From JAHBVL01 sp963712055 (GTDB lineage: Bacteria > Chloroflexota > Chloroflexia > Thermomicrobiales > UBA6265), in NCBI GenBank assembly GCA_963712055.1, contig CAVQGN010000003.1, forward strand, positions 744,001 through 808,000: 64,000 bases of DNA, written 5' to 3'. Below, in pieces: positions 53,492-61,047 of the stretch. The notes beneath the pieces are model-generated. The model saw nothing but the letters and a program-made list of their open reading frames with translations, did no database searches and had not been told where the DNA came from. Position 1 is the stretch's first letter. Each line of letters starts with the position of its first letter. The translations under genes were made by a program, and so were the position numbers.

Positions 53492-53902
53492 ATGCAGGAG
53501 CCAACGATCCAGGGGGTCGATCATGTCGCGATTCTTGTCGAGGACCCGGACACCGCACTGCCGTACTACCGCGATGTGCTCGGGATGGCGGTGATTGGAG
53601 ACGAACTGAATCACAACGTCGGCGTGCGACTCGTTTACCTCGATGCAGGCAACATCATCATCCAGCTGGTTTCGCCCTTTCGCCCTGGTCCGATTCAGGA
53701 CCATCTCACCAACCGGGGCGAAGGTTTGCACCATGTCTGTTTTCAGGTCGAGGACATTGCGCAGGCAATCGACGCACTCGCGCCGGACCAGACGATTCAG
53801 GTGGCGGTCGGTGGGAGAAACCGGCGGACCTGCTTCTTGCCAGACCGTCCGAATGGCCTGATCATGGAACTCTCGGAAATCGATGAAATCAGCGTCGAAT
53901 AG
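53492..53902 (+). CDS. VOC (glyoxalase/methylmalonyl-CoA-epimerase-like) protein
   Basis: A 136-residue vicinal-oxygen-chelate fold. VDHVAILVEDPDTALPYYRDVLGM gives the first metal His. VGVRLVYLDAGNIIIQLVSP and GEGLHHVCFQVED follow, and GLIMELSEID supplies the last Glu. The pattern is close to methylmalonyl-CoA epimerase-like VOC proteins. Its place between a sugar importer and a 2-hydroxyacid dehydrogenase suggests an epimerase or isomerase of a sugar acid, which is inference. AAGGAGG lies before ATG 53492, which is preferred over the ATG at 53474. Confidence 0.85.
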   Translation: MQEPTIQGVDHVAILVEDPDTALPYYRDVLGMAVIGDELNHNVGVRLVYLDAGNIIIQLVSPFRPGPIQDHLTNRGEGLHHVCFQVEDIAQAIDALAPDQTIQVAVGGRNRRTCFLPDRPNGLIMELSEIDEISVE

Positions 53903-53948
53903 TGGGCAAAGACTCACTGTTCCACACGTAGGAGGATGCGCGCAGGCG

Positions 53949-54995
53949 ATGAAAGAACCTTTTCGGATTGGATACACCAACGATTTCCTGACGCCGTCGG
54001 GAGATATCGGCTGGGGCGACATCGGATTGGAGCGGCTCAAAGGTATCCCGGATATTGAGATGACCTTTCTGCCGAGGCATGAACCGGTCTTGAGTGCCGA
54101 CCTCGCGGCTGACTTCGATGCGCTCGGGGTCCTCGCCCCGAAGGTAACCGCCGAGCTGGTCGACAATGCGCCGCGTCTCGCAGTTGTCGCCCGCTTCGGT
54201 GTCGGCTATGACAACGTCGATCTCGACGCTTGCACTCGCAACGGGATCGCGGTCTGCATCACCCCGGAAGGCGTGCGGCGACCAATGGCGTCAACCGCAA
54301 TCGCGTTCATGCTCGCGCTCGCCCACCGGATTCTCGAAAAAGACCGGATCACCCGGGCGGGTGAGTGGGGCAGCAAGCTCGACTACATGGGTTATGGCGT
54401 GACCGGCAAAACACTCGGGTCGATTGGGCTTGGCAACATCGCTCGGGACATGTTTCACCTGGCCACGCCATGGGACATGCGCCGGATCGCCTACGACCCG
54501 TTCATCGATCCTGCTCTGGCGGAAAAAGCGAATGTTGAATTGGTCGATCTCGAAACCGTGATGCGGGAGTCGGACTACCTGGCGGTGCTCTGCAACCTGA
54601 CCGATGACACCTATCACCTCGTCAATCGCGAACGCCTGGCGATGATGAAACCTTCCGCCTTTTTGCTCAGCATTGCCCGGGGACCGGTGGTCGACGAGGA
54701 AGCGCTCTACGAAGCGCTACGAGACCGGACGATCCGGGGCGCGGCGATGGATGTCTTCGAGAAGGAGCCTCCCGATCCGAACAACCCGGTGTTTGCGCTC
54801 GATAACGTGATCGTGTCACCCCACGCCCTCGCCTGGACCGAGGAATCGGCGATGGGGATCGGGATGGGGGTGCTCGACGCGATTCTTGATGTGATGAACG
54901 GAAAGGCGCCGACCTATGTCGTGAACCGGGACGTGATCGATTCGCCGAAATTCCAGCAAAAGCTTGCCGCTTATCGAGAAAGAATGGGGTCCTAG
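53949..54995 (+). CDS. D-isomer-specific 2-hydroxyacid dehydrogenase
   Basis: A 348-residue NAD-dependent dehydrogenase of the phosphoglycerate-dehydrogenase superfamily. VVARFGVGYDNVDLDAC is the substrate-domain mark, and GKTLGSIGLGNIARDM is the Rossmann motif. LSIARGPVVDEEAL carries the catalytic Arg, EKEPPD the Glu, and SPHALAWTEE the His. All three catalytic residues are present. It probably interconverts a 2-keto and a 2-hydroxy sugar acid for the aldolase gene that starts at the next base. Confidence 0.92.
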   Translation: MKEPFRIGYTNDFLTPSGDIGWGDIGLERLKGIPDIEMTFLPRHEPVLSADLAADFDALGVLAPKVTAELVDNAPRLAVVARFGVGYDNVDLDACTRNGIAVCITPEGVRRPMASTAIAFMLALAHRILEKDRITRAGEWGSKLDYMGYGVTGKTLGSIGLGNIARDMFHLATPWDMRRIAYDPFIDPALAEKANVELVDLETVMRESDYLAVLCNLTDDTYHLVNRERLAMMKPSAFLLSIARGPVVDEEALYEALRDRTIRGAAMDVFEKEPPDPNNPVFALDNVIVSPHALAWTEESAMGIGMGVLDAILDVMNGKAPTYVVNRDVIDSPKFQQKLAAYRERMGS

Positions 54996-55766
54996 ATGCG
55001 CAAGAACACCGTCAAGGAAAACCTGGCCAACGGCGGGATCGCGGTTGGCACGATGGTTTTCGAGTTCAACACCTCAGGCGTCAGCCGGATTGCCGGTGAA
55101 GCAGGTGCCGAGTTTGTGATCTTCGACATGGAGCACACCGGTTGGAGTATCGAAACGATCCGCAACCTGATCGCGACCTCTGGCGCGTCGAAAGCATTGC
55201 CGATGGTGCGGGTGCCGGCAACCCAGTATCACCTTCTTTCGCGACCGCTCGATGTCGGCGCGATGGGGTTGATGGTGCCAATGGTCGAAACGGTTGAGCA
55301 AGCCAAACTGATCGTGCAGTCGGCCAAGTACTACCCGGATGGTGGACGCGGCACCGCGTTTGCGATCGCACATGACGACTACGCCGCCGGCGATGTTGCT
55401 GACAAGATGAAAGTGGCCAACGCCGAGGGGATGTTGATCGCCCAGATCGAAACCGTCACCGGCGTCGAGAACTGCGAAGCAATCGCGGCCGTCGATGGGA
55501 TCGATTGTCTCTGGGTTGGGCATTTCGACCTCACGCAGTCCATGGGGATACCGGCGCAGTTCGATCATCCCGACTTCCTGGCAGCAATAGACCGGGTCGC
55601 GAAAGCCTGCGAGGCGCACGGCAAGACCGCCGGAGCGATGGTGGTCAGCGCTGACAACGCGAAGATGTGGAAAGACCGCGGGTATCGCGCGTTTGCCTAT
55701 GGCGGCGATCTCTGGATTTACGGGGCGGCACTCAAGGAGGGGATCGAGAGCGTTCGCGCGCTCTAG
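54996..55766 (+). CDS. HpcH/HpaI-family class II aldolase
   Basis: A 256-residue (beta/alpha)8 aldolase of the HpaI type. GAEFVIFDMEHTGWS carries the catalytic His, VRVPATQYHLLSRPLDVGAMGLMVPMVET the substrate loop, and IAQIETVTGVEN the metal Glu. WVGHFDLTQSMG carries the metal Asp. Such enzymes cleave 2-keto-3-deoxy sugar acids to pyruvate and an aldehyde. The start directly follows the dehydrogenase stop. A hairpin 15 bases after its stop probably ends the transcript. Confidence 0.93.
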   Translation: MRKNTVKENLANGGIAVGTMVFEFNTSGVSRIAGEAGAEFVIFDMEHTGWSIETIRNLIATSGASKALPMVRVPATQYHLLSRPLDVGAMGLMVPMVETVEQAKLIVQSAKYYPDGGRGTAFAIAHDDYAAGDVADKMKVANAEGMLIAQIETVTGVENCEAIAAVDGIDCLWVGHFDLTQSMGIPAQFDHPDFLAAIDRVAKACEAHGKTAGAMVVSADNAKMWKDRGYRAFAYGGDLWIYGAALKEGIESVRAL

Positions 55767-55780
55767 TTTCCCATCATCGG

Positions 55781-55803
55781 CCCCTTCTTCGTGAAGAAAG
55801 GGG
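55781..55803 (+). terminator. terminator-like hairpin after the aldolase gene
   Basis: CCCCTTCTTC pairs with GAAGAAAGGGG (one bulged A) across a two-base loop, 15 bases past the aldolase stop. No long T run follows, so factor-dependent ending or RNA protection is possible. Confidence 0.55.
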
Positions 55804-55866
55804 TATCTCAATCAGGGCTTTCCCGGGACAACCCCCCGGTTGCCAGAAGTCAAGGGTTGGTCGTAT

Positions 55867-55917
55867 CCCGGAGCGAGTGCTTCGGGGTGAAGTAACCAGA
55901 TCGGAAGACCGATCTGG
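55867..55917 (+). promoter_or_regulatory. two adjacent inverted repeats upstream of the binding-protein gene
   Basis: CCCGGAGC/GCTTCGGG (55867-55886, one wobble pair) is followed by a perfect repeat CCAGATCGG-AAGA-CCGATCTGG (55896-55917). The second ends 18 bases before ATG 55936 and just before AAGGAGG. It could be an operator, for example for the FadR-type regulator downstream, or a hairpin controlling translation. Confidence 0.55.
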
Positions 55918-55935
55918 GAACAAGGAGGCTCAACG

Positions 55936-57480
55936 ATGGATCAGAAGCGGAAACGTTCAGTCGATCCCCGTCTGGAGCAGTTCATCCAGTCGCGTATCGA
56001 CCGACGCTCTTTTCTCAAGGGATCAGCGGGATTGGCGGCCGGAGCAGTAGCCGCGCCGATCCTTTTCGATTCCTTTACCCCGTCCGCAGTCAGCGCCGCC
56101 CAACGAGCGCTGCAGGACACTGGTGATTCGGCCACTGCCGCGGTCGAAGCGGCCAAAGCGTTTTCCGGTGAAACACTGAACGTCGTCTGGGAAGACGCGC
56201 TCCAGCTGGAAGACCCGACCAATTTCTCTGGGCCGATGTTCGAGGAGTTAACCGGCGTCAAGATCAATCCGATCGGGCGACCGTTTCCGGAGCTCTTTTC
56301 GAGTCAGGTCGCAGAGCATATCGGTCAGACCGGCGCCTACGACGTGCTCAGCATGGTGCCATCCTGGACGGCCGACTTTGTGGCCCAGGGAATGGTAGAA
56401 CCGCTCCAGCCGTTTATCGATCAATACATGAATCAGGCCGATCTCGACGACTACCATCCGCTCTATCGCGACCTGATGAATTACGACGGCCAGATCTATG
56501 GTCTTTTCGATGATGGCGACACCATCGTCCTCTACTACCGCAAGGATCTGTTTGAGGATTCGGCCAACATGGAGGCCTACAAGTCCGCCACCGGCAACGA
56601 CCTCGCTCCGCCAGCAACCTGGGCCGAGTACGATGCGATTCAGGCGTTCTTCACCGAACAGGGTGGAGGTGAAAGCTGGGGCGGGGCCAGTCAACGCGCA
56701 CCGGGACAGGTTTACGGCTGGTTCTCGGAAGAGTTCCGTAACCGGGGTGGGCGATTCTTCGATGCCGATTCAATGGATGCCACCCTCAGCAGCGAATCGG
56801 GAGTGGCCACACTGAACGCCATGCTCGAGCGAAACAAGACAATGCCGGTCGGCATCGAAACCTGGGGCTTCGTCGAAGTCCTGTCGGCATGGATGTCCGG
56901 TGATCTGGCTATGATCGGCGGCACCTGGCCACCGATCGGACGCTGGTCAGAAGGAACTTCTGCAGAGCAACTGGCATGGGTGCCGGAAACGACGGTGGCC
57001 GGCAATGTTGGCTACTCGGTTATGCCGGAAGGCCATAGCCTCCACAACGCCGGTTTCTCGTTGGCGGTTTCGAGTGACAGCTCCAAAAAGGAGCTTGCCT
57101 ATCTCTTCATCCAGTGGATGACGAGTCCCACGATCAGTCTCGAGCGGGTGATGCTTCCGTATGCGTTGCGAGACCCGTATCGGATCAGCCACTACGAATC
57201 GGAAGCCTACCGGTCGGCGTGGGGCAATGCCGGTGAGTATCTCGATACGCTCCGGGCGGCGGCTGATGGTGCCCTCCTTGACATCATCATGCCGGGCTCG
57301 GCCGAGTATCACACCGCGCTCGACAACCTGGTGACATCGGCGCAAGGAGGACAGAGCGTCGAGGACGCTTTGGCCGGCGGCGTTTCGGCATTCAATGAAA
57401 TCACTGATCGGATCGGGCGGGAAAACCAGAAAGCGGCTTACGAGACCTTCCTCGGCTTGAAGGGATCCTATTACAGCTAG
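55936..57480 (+). CDS. sugar ABC transporter substrate-binding protein (family 1), Tat-exported
   Basis: A 514-residue binding protein with a long N-terminal region and a twin-arginine signal (RIDRRSFLKGSAGLAAGA, residues 20-37). The mature two-lobed domain includes LNVVWEDALQLED, PELFSSQVAEHIGQTGAYD, YGLFDDGDTIVLYYRKDLF and MIGGTWPPIGRW. It supplies the two permeases just downstream. AAGGAGG stands before ATG 55936. It is longer than most family-1 proteins, as is common in Chloroflexi. Confidence 0.92.
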   Translation: MDQKRKRSVDPRLEQFIQSRIDRRSFLKGSAGLAAGAVAAPILFDSFTPSAVSAAQRALQDTGDSATAAVEAAKAFSGETLNVVWEDALQLEDPTNFSGPMFEELTGVKINPIGRPFPELFSSQVAEHIGQTGAYDVLSMVPSWTADFVAQGMVEPLQPFIDQYMNQADLDDYHPLYRDLMNYDGQIYGLFDDGDTIVLYYRKDLFEDSANMEAYKSATGNDLAPPATWAEYDAIQAFFTEQGGGESWGGASQRAPGQVYGWFSEEFRNRGGRFFDADSMDATLSSESGVATLNAMLERNKTMPVGIETWGFVEVLSAWMSGDLAMIGGTWPPIGRWSEGTSAEQLAWVPETTVAGNVGYSVMPEGHSLHNAGFSLAVSSDSSKKELAYLFIQWMTSPTISLERVMLPYALRDPYRISHYESEAYRSAWGNAGEYLDTLRAAADGALLDIIMPGSAEYHTALDNLVTSAQGGQSVEDALAGGVSAFNEITDRIGRENQKAAYETFLGLKGSYYS

Positions 57481-57491
57481 ACCTGGTTGTT

Positions 57492-57524
57492 GCCCCGGGG
57501 TGCGGAGTTATTCGCCCCCGGGGC
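57492..57524 (+). promoter_or_regulatory. GC-rich hairpin between binding-protein and permease genes
   Basis: GCCCCGGGG and CCCCGGGGC form a perfect nine-base stem with a fifteen-base loop, starting 12 bases after the binding-protein stop. No T run follows. Hairpins here often protect the binding-protein mRNA and lower permease expression. Confidence 0.6.
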
Positions 57525-57575
57525 GTCCCCAACGTCGCGTTCGCTCGGTTCCGGAGAGTGTGAGGAAGGCCCGGT

Positions 57576-58469
57576 TTGGGAAATTTGTCATTCGGAGGAC
57601 GCCAGAGGCGGGATGGCTGGCTGATGGTTCTGCCAGCGATGGTGCTGATCCTGGCGCTTTCCGTCTACCCGCTCATTTACTCGCTTTGGCTTTCGGTTCA
57701 TCAATGGGATTTGCAAACACCGGCGCATCCCTTCGTCGGTCTGGACAATTTCCGGACTGCATTGAGCGATGATCGCTTCTGGTCCTCGCTACGCAACACC
57801 TGGACGATTGTCATCGTCGGGATCTTTTTCGAGTTTTTCATTGGGCTCGGGCTGGCGTTGATGGTCGTCGATCTCCAGCGGGTCCGCAGGTTCTTCGTCC
57901 CGATCGTGATGCTGCCGGTGATGATGACTCCGATTGTCGTCGGGCTTTCCTGGCGGATGCTCTGGGACAACCAATATGGCGCAATCAATCAGATGCTGCG
58001 CTGGATTTTCGGAAGTGATTTGAACATCATCTGGCTCGGCCAGACCAACACTGCCATCGTGGCGATGATCGTTACTCAGACCTGGCAGTGGACCCCGTTT
58101 CTGTTTCTCGTGCTGCTAGCCGGGATTTCGAGCGTGAATCCTGATCTCTATGAAGCGGCGTCGCTCGATGGCGCGAACTGGTGGCATTCGCTGGTCGATA
58201 TCACCTTGCCATCCATTCGTCACATCATCGCTGTTGCACTTCTGTTTCGCGCACTTGATGCATTCAAGATCTTCGATCTCGTCTATATGTTCACGCAGGG
58301 AGGCCCGGGGACGTCGACTGAATCAGCATCCTGGTACGTTTACCGCCTCGGATTCCAGTTTTTCCGAATAGGCTATGCCGCCGCGATTTCCTACCTGATT
58401 CTGATCATGCTTACCATTGTCGCCACCATCTACGTTTCTCTCTTTATTCGAGAGCGAGGCGCAGCATGA
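57576..58469 (+). CDS. carbohydrate ABC transporter permease (MalF/UgpA type)
   Basis: A 297-residue permease with six helices. MVLPAMVLILALSVYPLIYSL is the first. The EAA loop reads LYEAASLDGANWWHSLVDIT, and FDLVYMFTQGGPGTSTE is the standard CUT1 mark. The start is TTG 57576, supported by AGGAAGG six bases upstream. Its stop overlaps the start of the next permease by four bases, indicating coupling. Confidence 0.92.
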   Translation: MGNLSFGGRQRRDGWLMVLPAMVLILALSVYPLIYSLWLSVHQWDLQTPAHPFVGLDNFRTALSDDRFWSSLRNTWTIVIVGIFFEFFIGLGLALMVVDLQRVRRFFVPIVMLPVMMTPIVVGLSWRMLWDNQYGAINQMLRWIFGSDLNIIWLGQTNTAIVAMIVTQTWQWTPFLFLVLLAGISSVNPDLYEAASLDGANWWHSLVDITLPSIRHIIAVALLFRALDAFKIFDLVYMFTQGGPGTSTESASWYVYRLGFQFFRIGYAAAISYLILIMLTIVATIYVSLFIRERGAA

Positions 58470-59386
58470 CCGCTGAAGCCGCGGAGATGCAGATGGCGCA
58501 GGGTGCCGCCGCCGCAAGAGAAGATCCCTTTGTTCATCATCCTGTGCACAAAAAGCACCCAATCTTCAACTTTTTTCGCTATCTGATTCTGGTGATCGCG
58601 CTGATCTTCTTTCTCTTCCCAATCTTCTGGATCGTTGCTACATCCTTCAAGATGCCCGGCGAATACCTTGCTCGACCTCCGGTCTGGATACCGAGGGAGC
58701 CAACATTCATTCATTACCAGAATGTGATGCGAGATAAGGGCTGGCCTGCTCTGACCAACAGCGTGATCATTGCATCTGGAGCCACCTTTTTTTCGCTCCT
58801 TGTGGGAACGTTGGCCGGTTACAGCCTCGCTCGATTTAATACTGGTGGCAAGAACTTGGCCTTCTGGCTTCTTTCCCAGCGGATGATGCCGCCAGTTGTC
58901 CTGGTGGTGCCCTTTTTTCTCCTGCTCCGCGATACCGGCCAGCATGTCTCGTTTTTCGGTCTCGACGATCGCCTCTCGCTGATGGCGATCTACACCGTTT
59001 TCAATCTGCCCTTTGTCGTCTGGTTAATGCGGAGCTATTTCGATAGTGTGCCGATCGAACTCGAGGAAAGCGGAATGGTCGACGGCAACACACGCTTCGG
59101 GGTCTTTTTCAAGATCGCTTTGCCGCTGTCCCTGCCCGGGCTGATCGCGACCGGTACGTTTGCGTTCATCTTCAGTTGGACCGAATTCCTCTTTGCGGTC
59201 ATTCTGACCAGAACGGAAGCCGTGACCCTGCCCGTCGCGGTGGCTGGATTCTCCGGTTCACAGGGGTCGAACTGGGGTCAGGCGTCGGCGTTGGCGGTCG
59301 TCGCCACGGTACCCGTTTTCGTCCTGAGCCTTATTGTCCAGCGCCATTTCGTGCGTGGACTCACACTCGGAGCTGTTCGCGGTTAG
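58466..59386 (+). CDS. carbohydrate ABC transporter permease (MalG/UgpE type)
   Basis: A 306-residue permease with a hydrophilic N-terminal stretch of about 30 residues, then six helices. The EAA loop is LEESGMVDGNTRFGVFFKIALP, and the family end is HFVRGLTLGAVRG. It starts in a four-base overlap with the MalF-type gene. No ATPase gene is in this operon, so a shared one must serve it. Confidence 0.92.
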   Translation: MTAEAAEMQMAQGAAAAREDPFVHHPVHKKHPIFNFFRYLILVIALIFFLFPIFWIVATSFKMPGEYLARPPVWIPREPTFIHYQNVMRDKGWPALTNSVIIASGATFFSLLVGTLAGYSLARFNTGGKNLAFWLLSQRMMPPVVLVVPFFLLLRDTGQHVSFFGLDDRLSLMAIYTVFNLPFVVWLMRSYFDSVPIELEESGMVDGNTRFGVFFKIALPLSLPGLIATGTFAFIFSWTEFLFAVILTRTEAVTLPVAVAGFSGSQGSNWGQASALAVVATVPVFVLSLIVQRHFVRGLTLGAVRG

Positions 59387-59426
59387 ACCAGCTGGGTGGA
59401 ACCAGAAGCAGAAGAGGAGCAATCTG

Positions 59427-60320
59427 ATGCGCGTGGCAATCGCCGGTCCGGGATTGATGGGGTCGCAAATCGGAGCCGAGTACGCACTCGGTGGTCACCG
59501 GGTGACCTTTCTCGCTCGTAATGTCGATCGCGGAATCGACAGCATCAATAGAGCCTTCGCGCTCGCGCGGAGTCTTGATCATTGGAACGATGAAGACCTC
59601 ACCGCCGCGCATGATCGTGTGACCTTTGTCGCCGACATAAGCGATCTCCACCCCGACACGGAACTCTTTCTCGAATCGATTGTCGAAGACGCCCAAGCCA
59701 AAATTGATGTCCTCAAAGCCGCCGCCGAGCAATTGCCTCGGGCGACGTTGGCCTCCAACACCTCGTCACTCAGTATTGGTCGTCTCGGTGGCTGGGCTGG
59801 CGAACCGAAACGGATGATCGGGACGCACTACTGGAACCCGCCATTGCTGATGCCGCTGGTCGAGGTCATCCAGAGTCCGGAAACCGATCCGGAGCATACC
59901 CAGCGGGCGATGGATGTTCTCCGCGGCCTTGGCAAACGCCCGGTGCTGATCGAGCAGGACGTGAATGGCTTTGTCTGGAACAGACTGCAAATGGCGCTCC
60001 TGCGTGAAGCGGTCTGGTTGGTCGAACACGAGGTGGCAACTCCTGCGGTTGTCGATGAGATCGTGCGAGATGGTCTGGCTCGCCGCTGGCGCTACACCGG
60101 ACCATTCGAAACAGCAGCCCTTGGCGGTCCAGCCACGTTCATGAAAGTGGCCAACAACCTCTGGCCTGAACTCTCTCATGCCCAGGAACTGGAGAATCTC
60201 TCTCAATGGCTGATCGACAATCCAGACGAATTACGAGCGATCAAGGTCCGGCGGGATGCTGGCCTAGCGGCAGAACTCAAGCGGGAATGGCGCGACGATG
60301 ACGCCGCTGGCGAACATTGA
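59427..60320 (+). CDS. 3-hydroxyacyl-CoA-dehydrogenase-like NAD-dependent dehydrogenase
   Basis: A 297-residue protein of the 3HCDH fold. The N-terminal Rossmann motif is AIAGPGLMGSQIGAEYALGG. LASNTSSLSIG and GTHYWNPPLLMPLVEVI carry the catalytic Ser, His and Asn region. QDVNGFVWNRLQMALLREA starts the helical C-terminal domain. Relatives act on L-gulonate, carnitine and branched sugar acids as well as acyl-CoA. The sugar-transport and lactonase-like neighbours favour a sugar-acid substrate, which is inference. GAGGAG precedes ATG 59427. Its end overlaps the next gene by 23 bases. Confidence 0.88.
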   Translation: MRVAIAGPGLMGSQIGAEYALGGHRVTFLARNVDRGIDSINRAFALARSLDHWNDEDLTAAHDRVTFVADISDLHPDTELFLESIVEDAQAKIDVLKAAAEQLPRATLASNTSSLSIGRLGGWAGEPKRMIGTHYWNPPLLMPLVEVIQSPETDPEHTQRAMDVLRGLGKRPVLIEQDVNGFVWNRLQMALLREAVWLVEHEVATPAVVDEIVRDGLARRWRYTGPFETAALGGPATFMKVANNLWPELSHAQELENLSQWLIDNPDELRAIKVRRDAGLAAELKREWRDDDAAGEH

Positions 60321-61047
60321 TCCCATCCGGCGAGAGCCGGTCGCCACCCAGGTCGCCAAGCGCCTGATCGAGGAGATCCTTTCTGGACAGTTCGTTCCGG
60401 GCGCGCGAATGCCATCCGAACGGCAAATGGCGGAAGCGTTCGGTGTACCCCGCTCGACCATGCGGGAAGCGCTCAAGGCGCTTTCACTGATCGGGTTGGT
60501 GGAAGTTCGCCAGGGGGACGGTACCTATCTCCGCCGAACGGACTCCGCGCTCTTGCCGGAGGTGATCGAATGGGGATTGCTACTCGGTGAGAAACGGACG
60601 ATGGACCTCGTCGAGGCCCGGCAGGAGATCGAGATCATCCTGGCCGGTTTTGCTGCGGCGCGACGTACAGATCTTGATCTCGAGGCTTTACGGCTGGCAA
60701 TGCGGCGAATGGAAACGTCGCAAACGATGGCGGAGTTTGTCGATGCCGATGTCGAGTTTCATCTTCGGGTCGCAGAAGCATCCGCCAATCTTGTTCTCCG
60801 GGATGTCCATGCCAGTGTCCAGGCTCTCCTGCGCGCCTGGATCATGCGGGTGCTGACCAGCATGGGGGAATCGACGACATCGAGGCTGGAGCATGTCCCG
60901 ATCCTCGCGGCAATCGAAGCGAACGATGTCGAAGGCGCGCGCCAGGCGATGCAGTCGCATATGGCCTCTGCGACGGCCCGACTGGTGTCTTCTCTCGATG
61001 CGAATGAACAGGTCAGTGGAATCGAAATCAGGGAGATAACTTCATGA
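60298..61047 (+). CDS. GntR/FadR-family transcriptional regulator
   Basis: A 249-residue regulator. The GntR winged helix covers residues 15-80 (QVAKRLIEEILSGQFVPG, PSERQMAEAFGVPRSTMREAL). The all-helical FCD ligand domain follows, with DADVEFHLRVAEASAN and HVPILAAIEANDVEGARQAM. The Asp and His residues that normally bind a metal in FCD domains are visible. It probably senses a sugar acid and controls the surrounding catabolic genes. It overlaps both neighbours and is co-transcribed with them. Confidence 0.92.
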   Translation: MTPLANIDPIRREPVATQVAKRLIEEILSGQFVPGARMPSERQMAEAFGVPRSTMREALKALSLIGLVEVRQGDGTYLRRTDSALLPEVIEWGLLLGEKRTMDLVEARQEIEIILAGFAAARRTDLDLEALRLAMRRMETSQTMAEFVDADVEFHLRVAEASANLVLRDVHASVQALLRAWIMRVLTSMGESTTSRLEHVPILAAIEANDVEGARQAMQSHMASATARLVSSLDANEQVSGIEIREITS

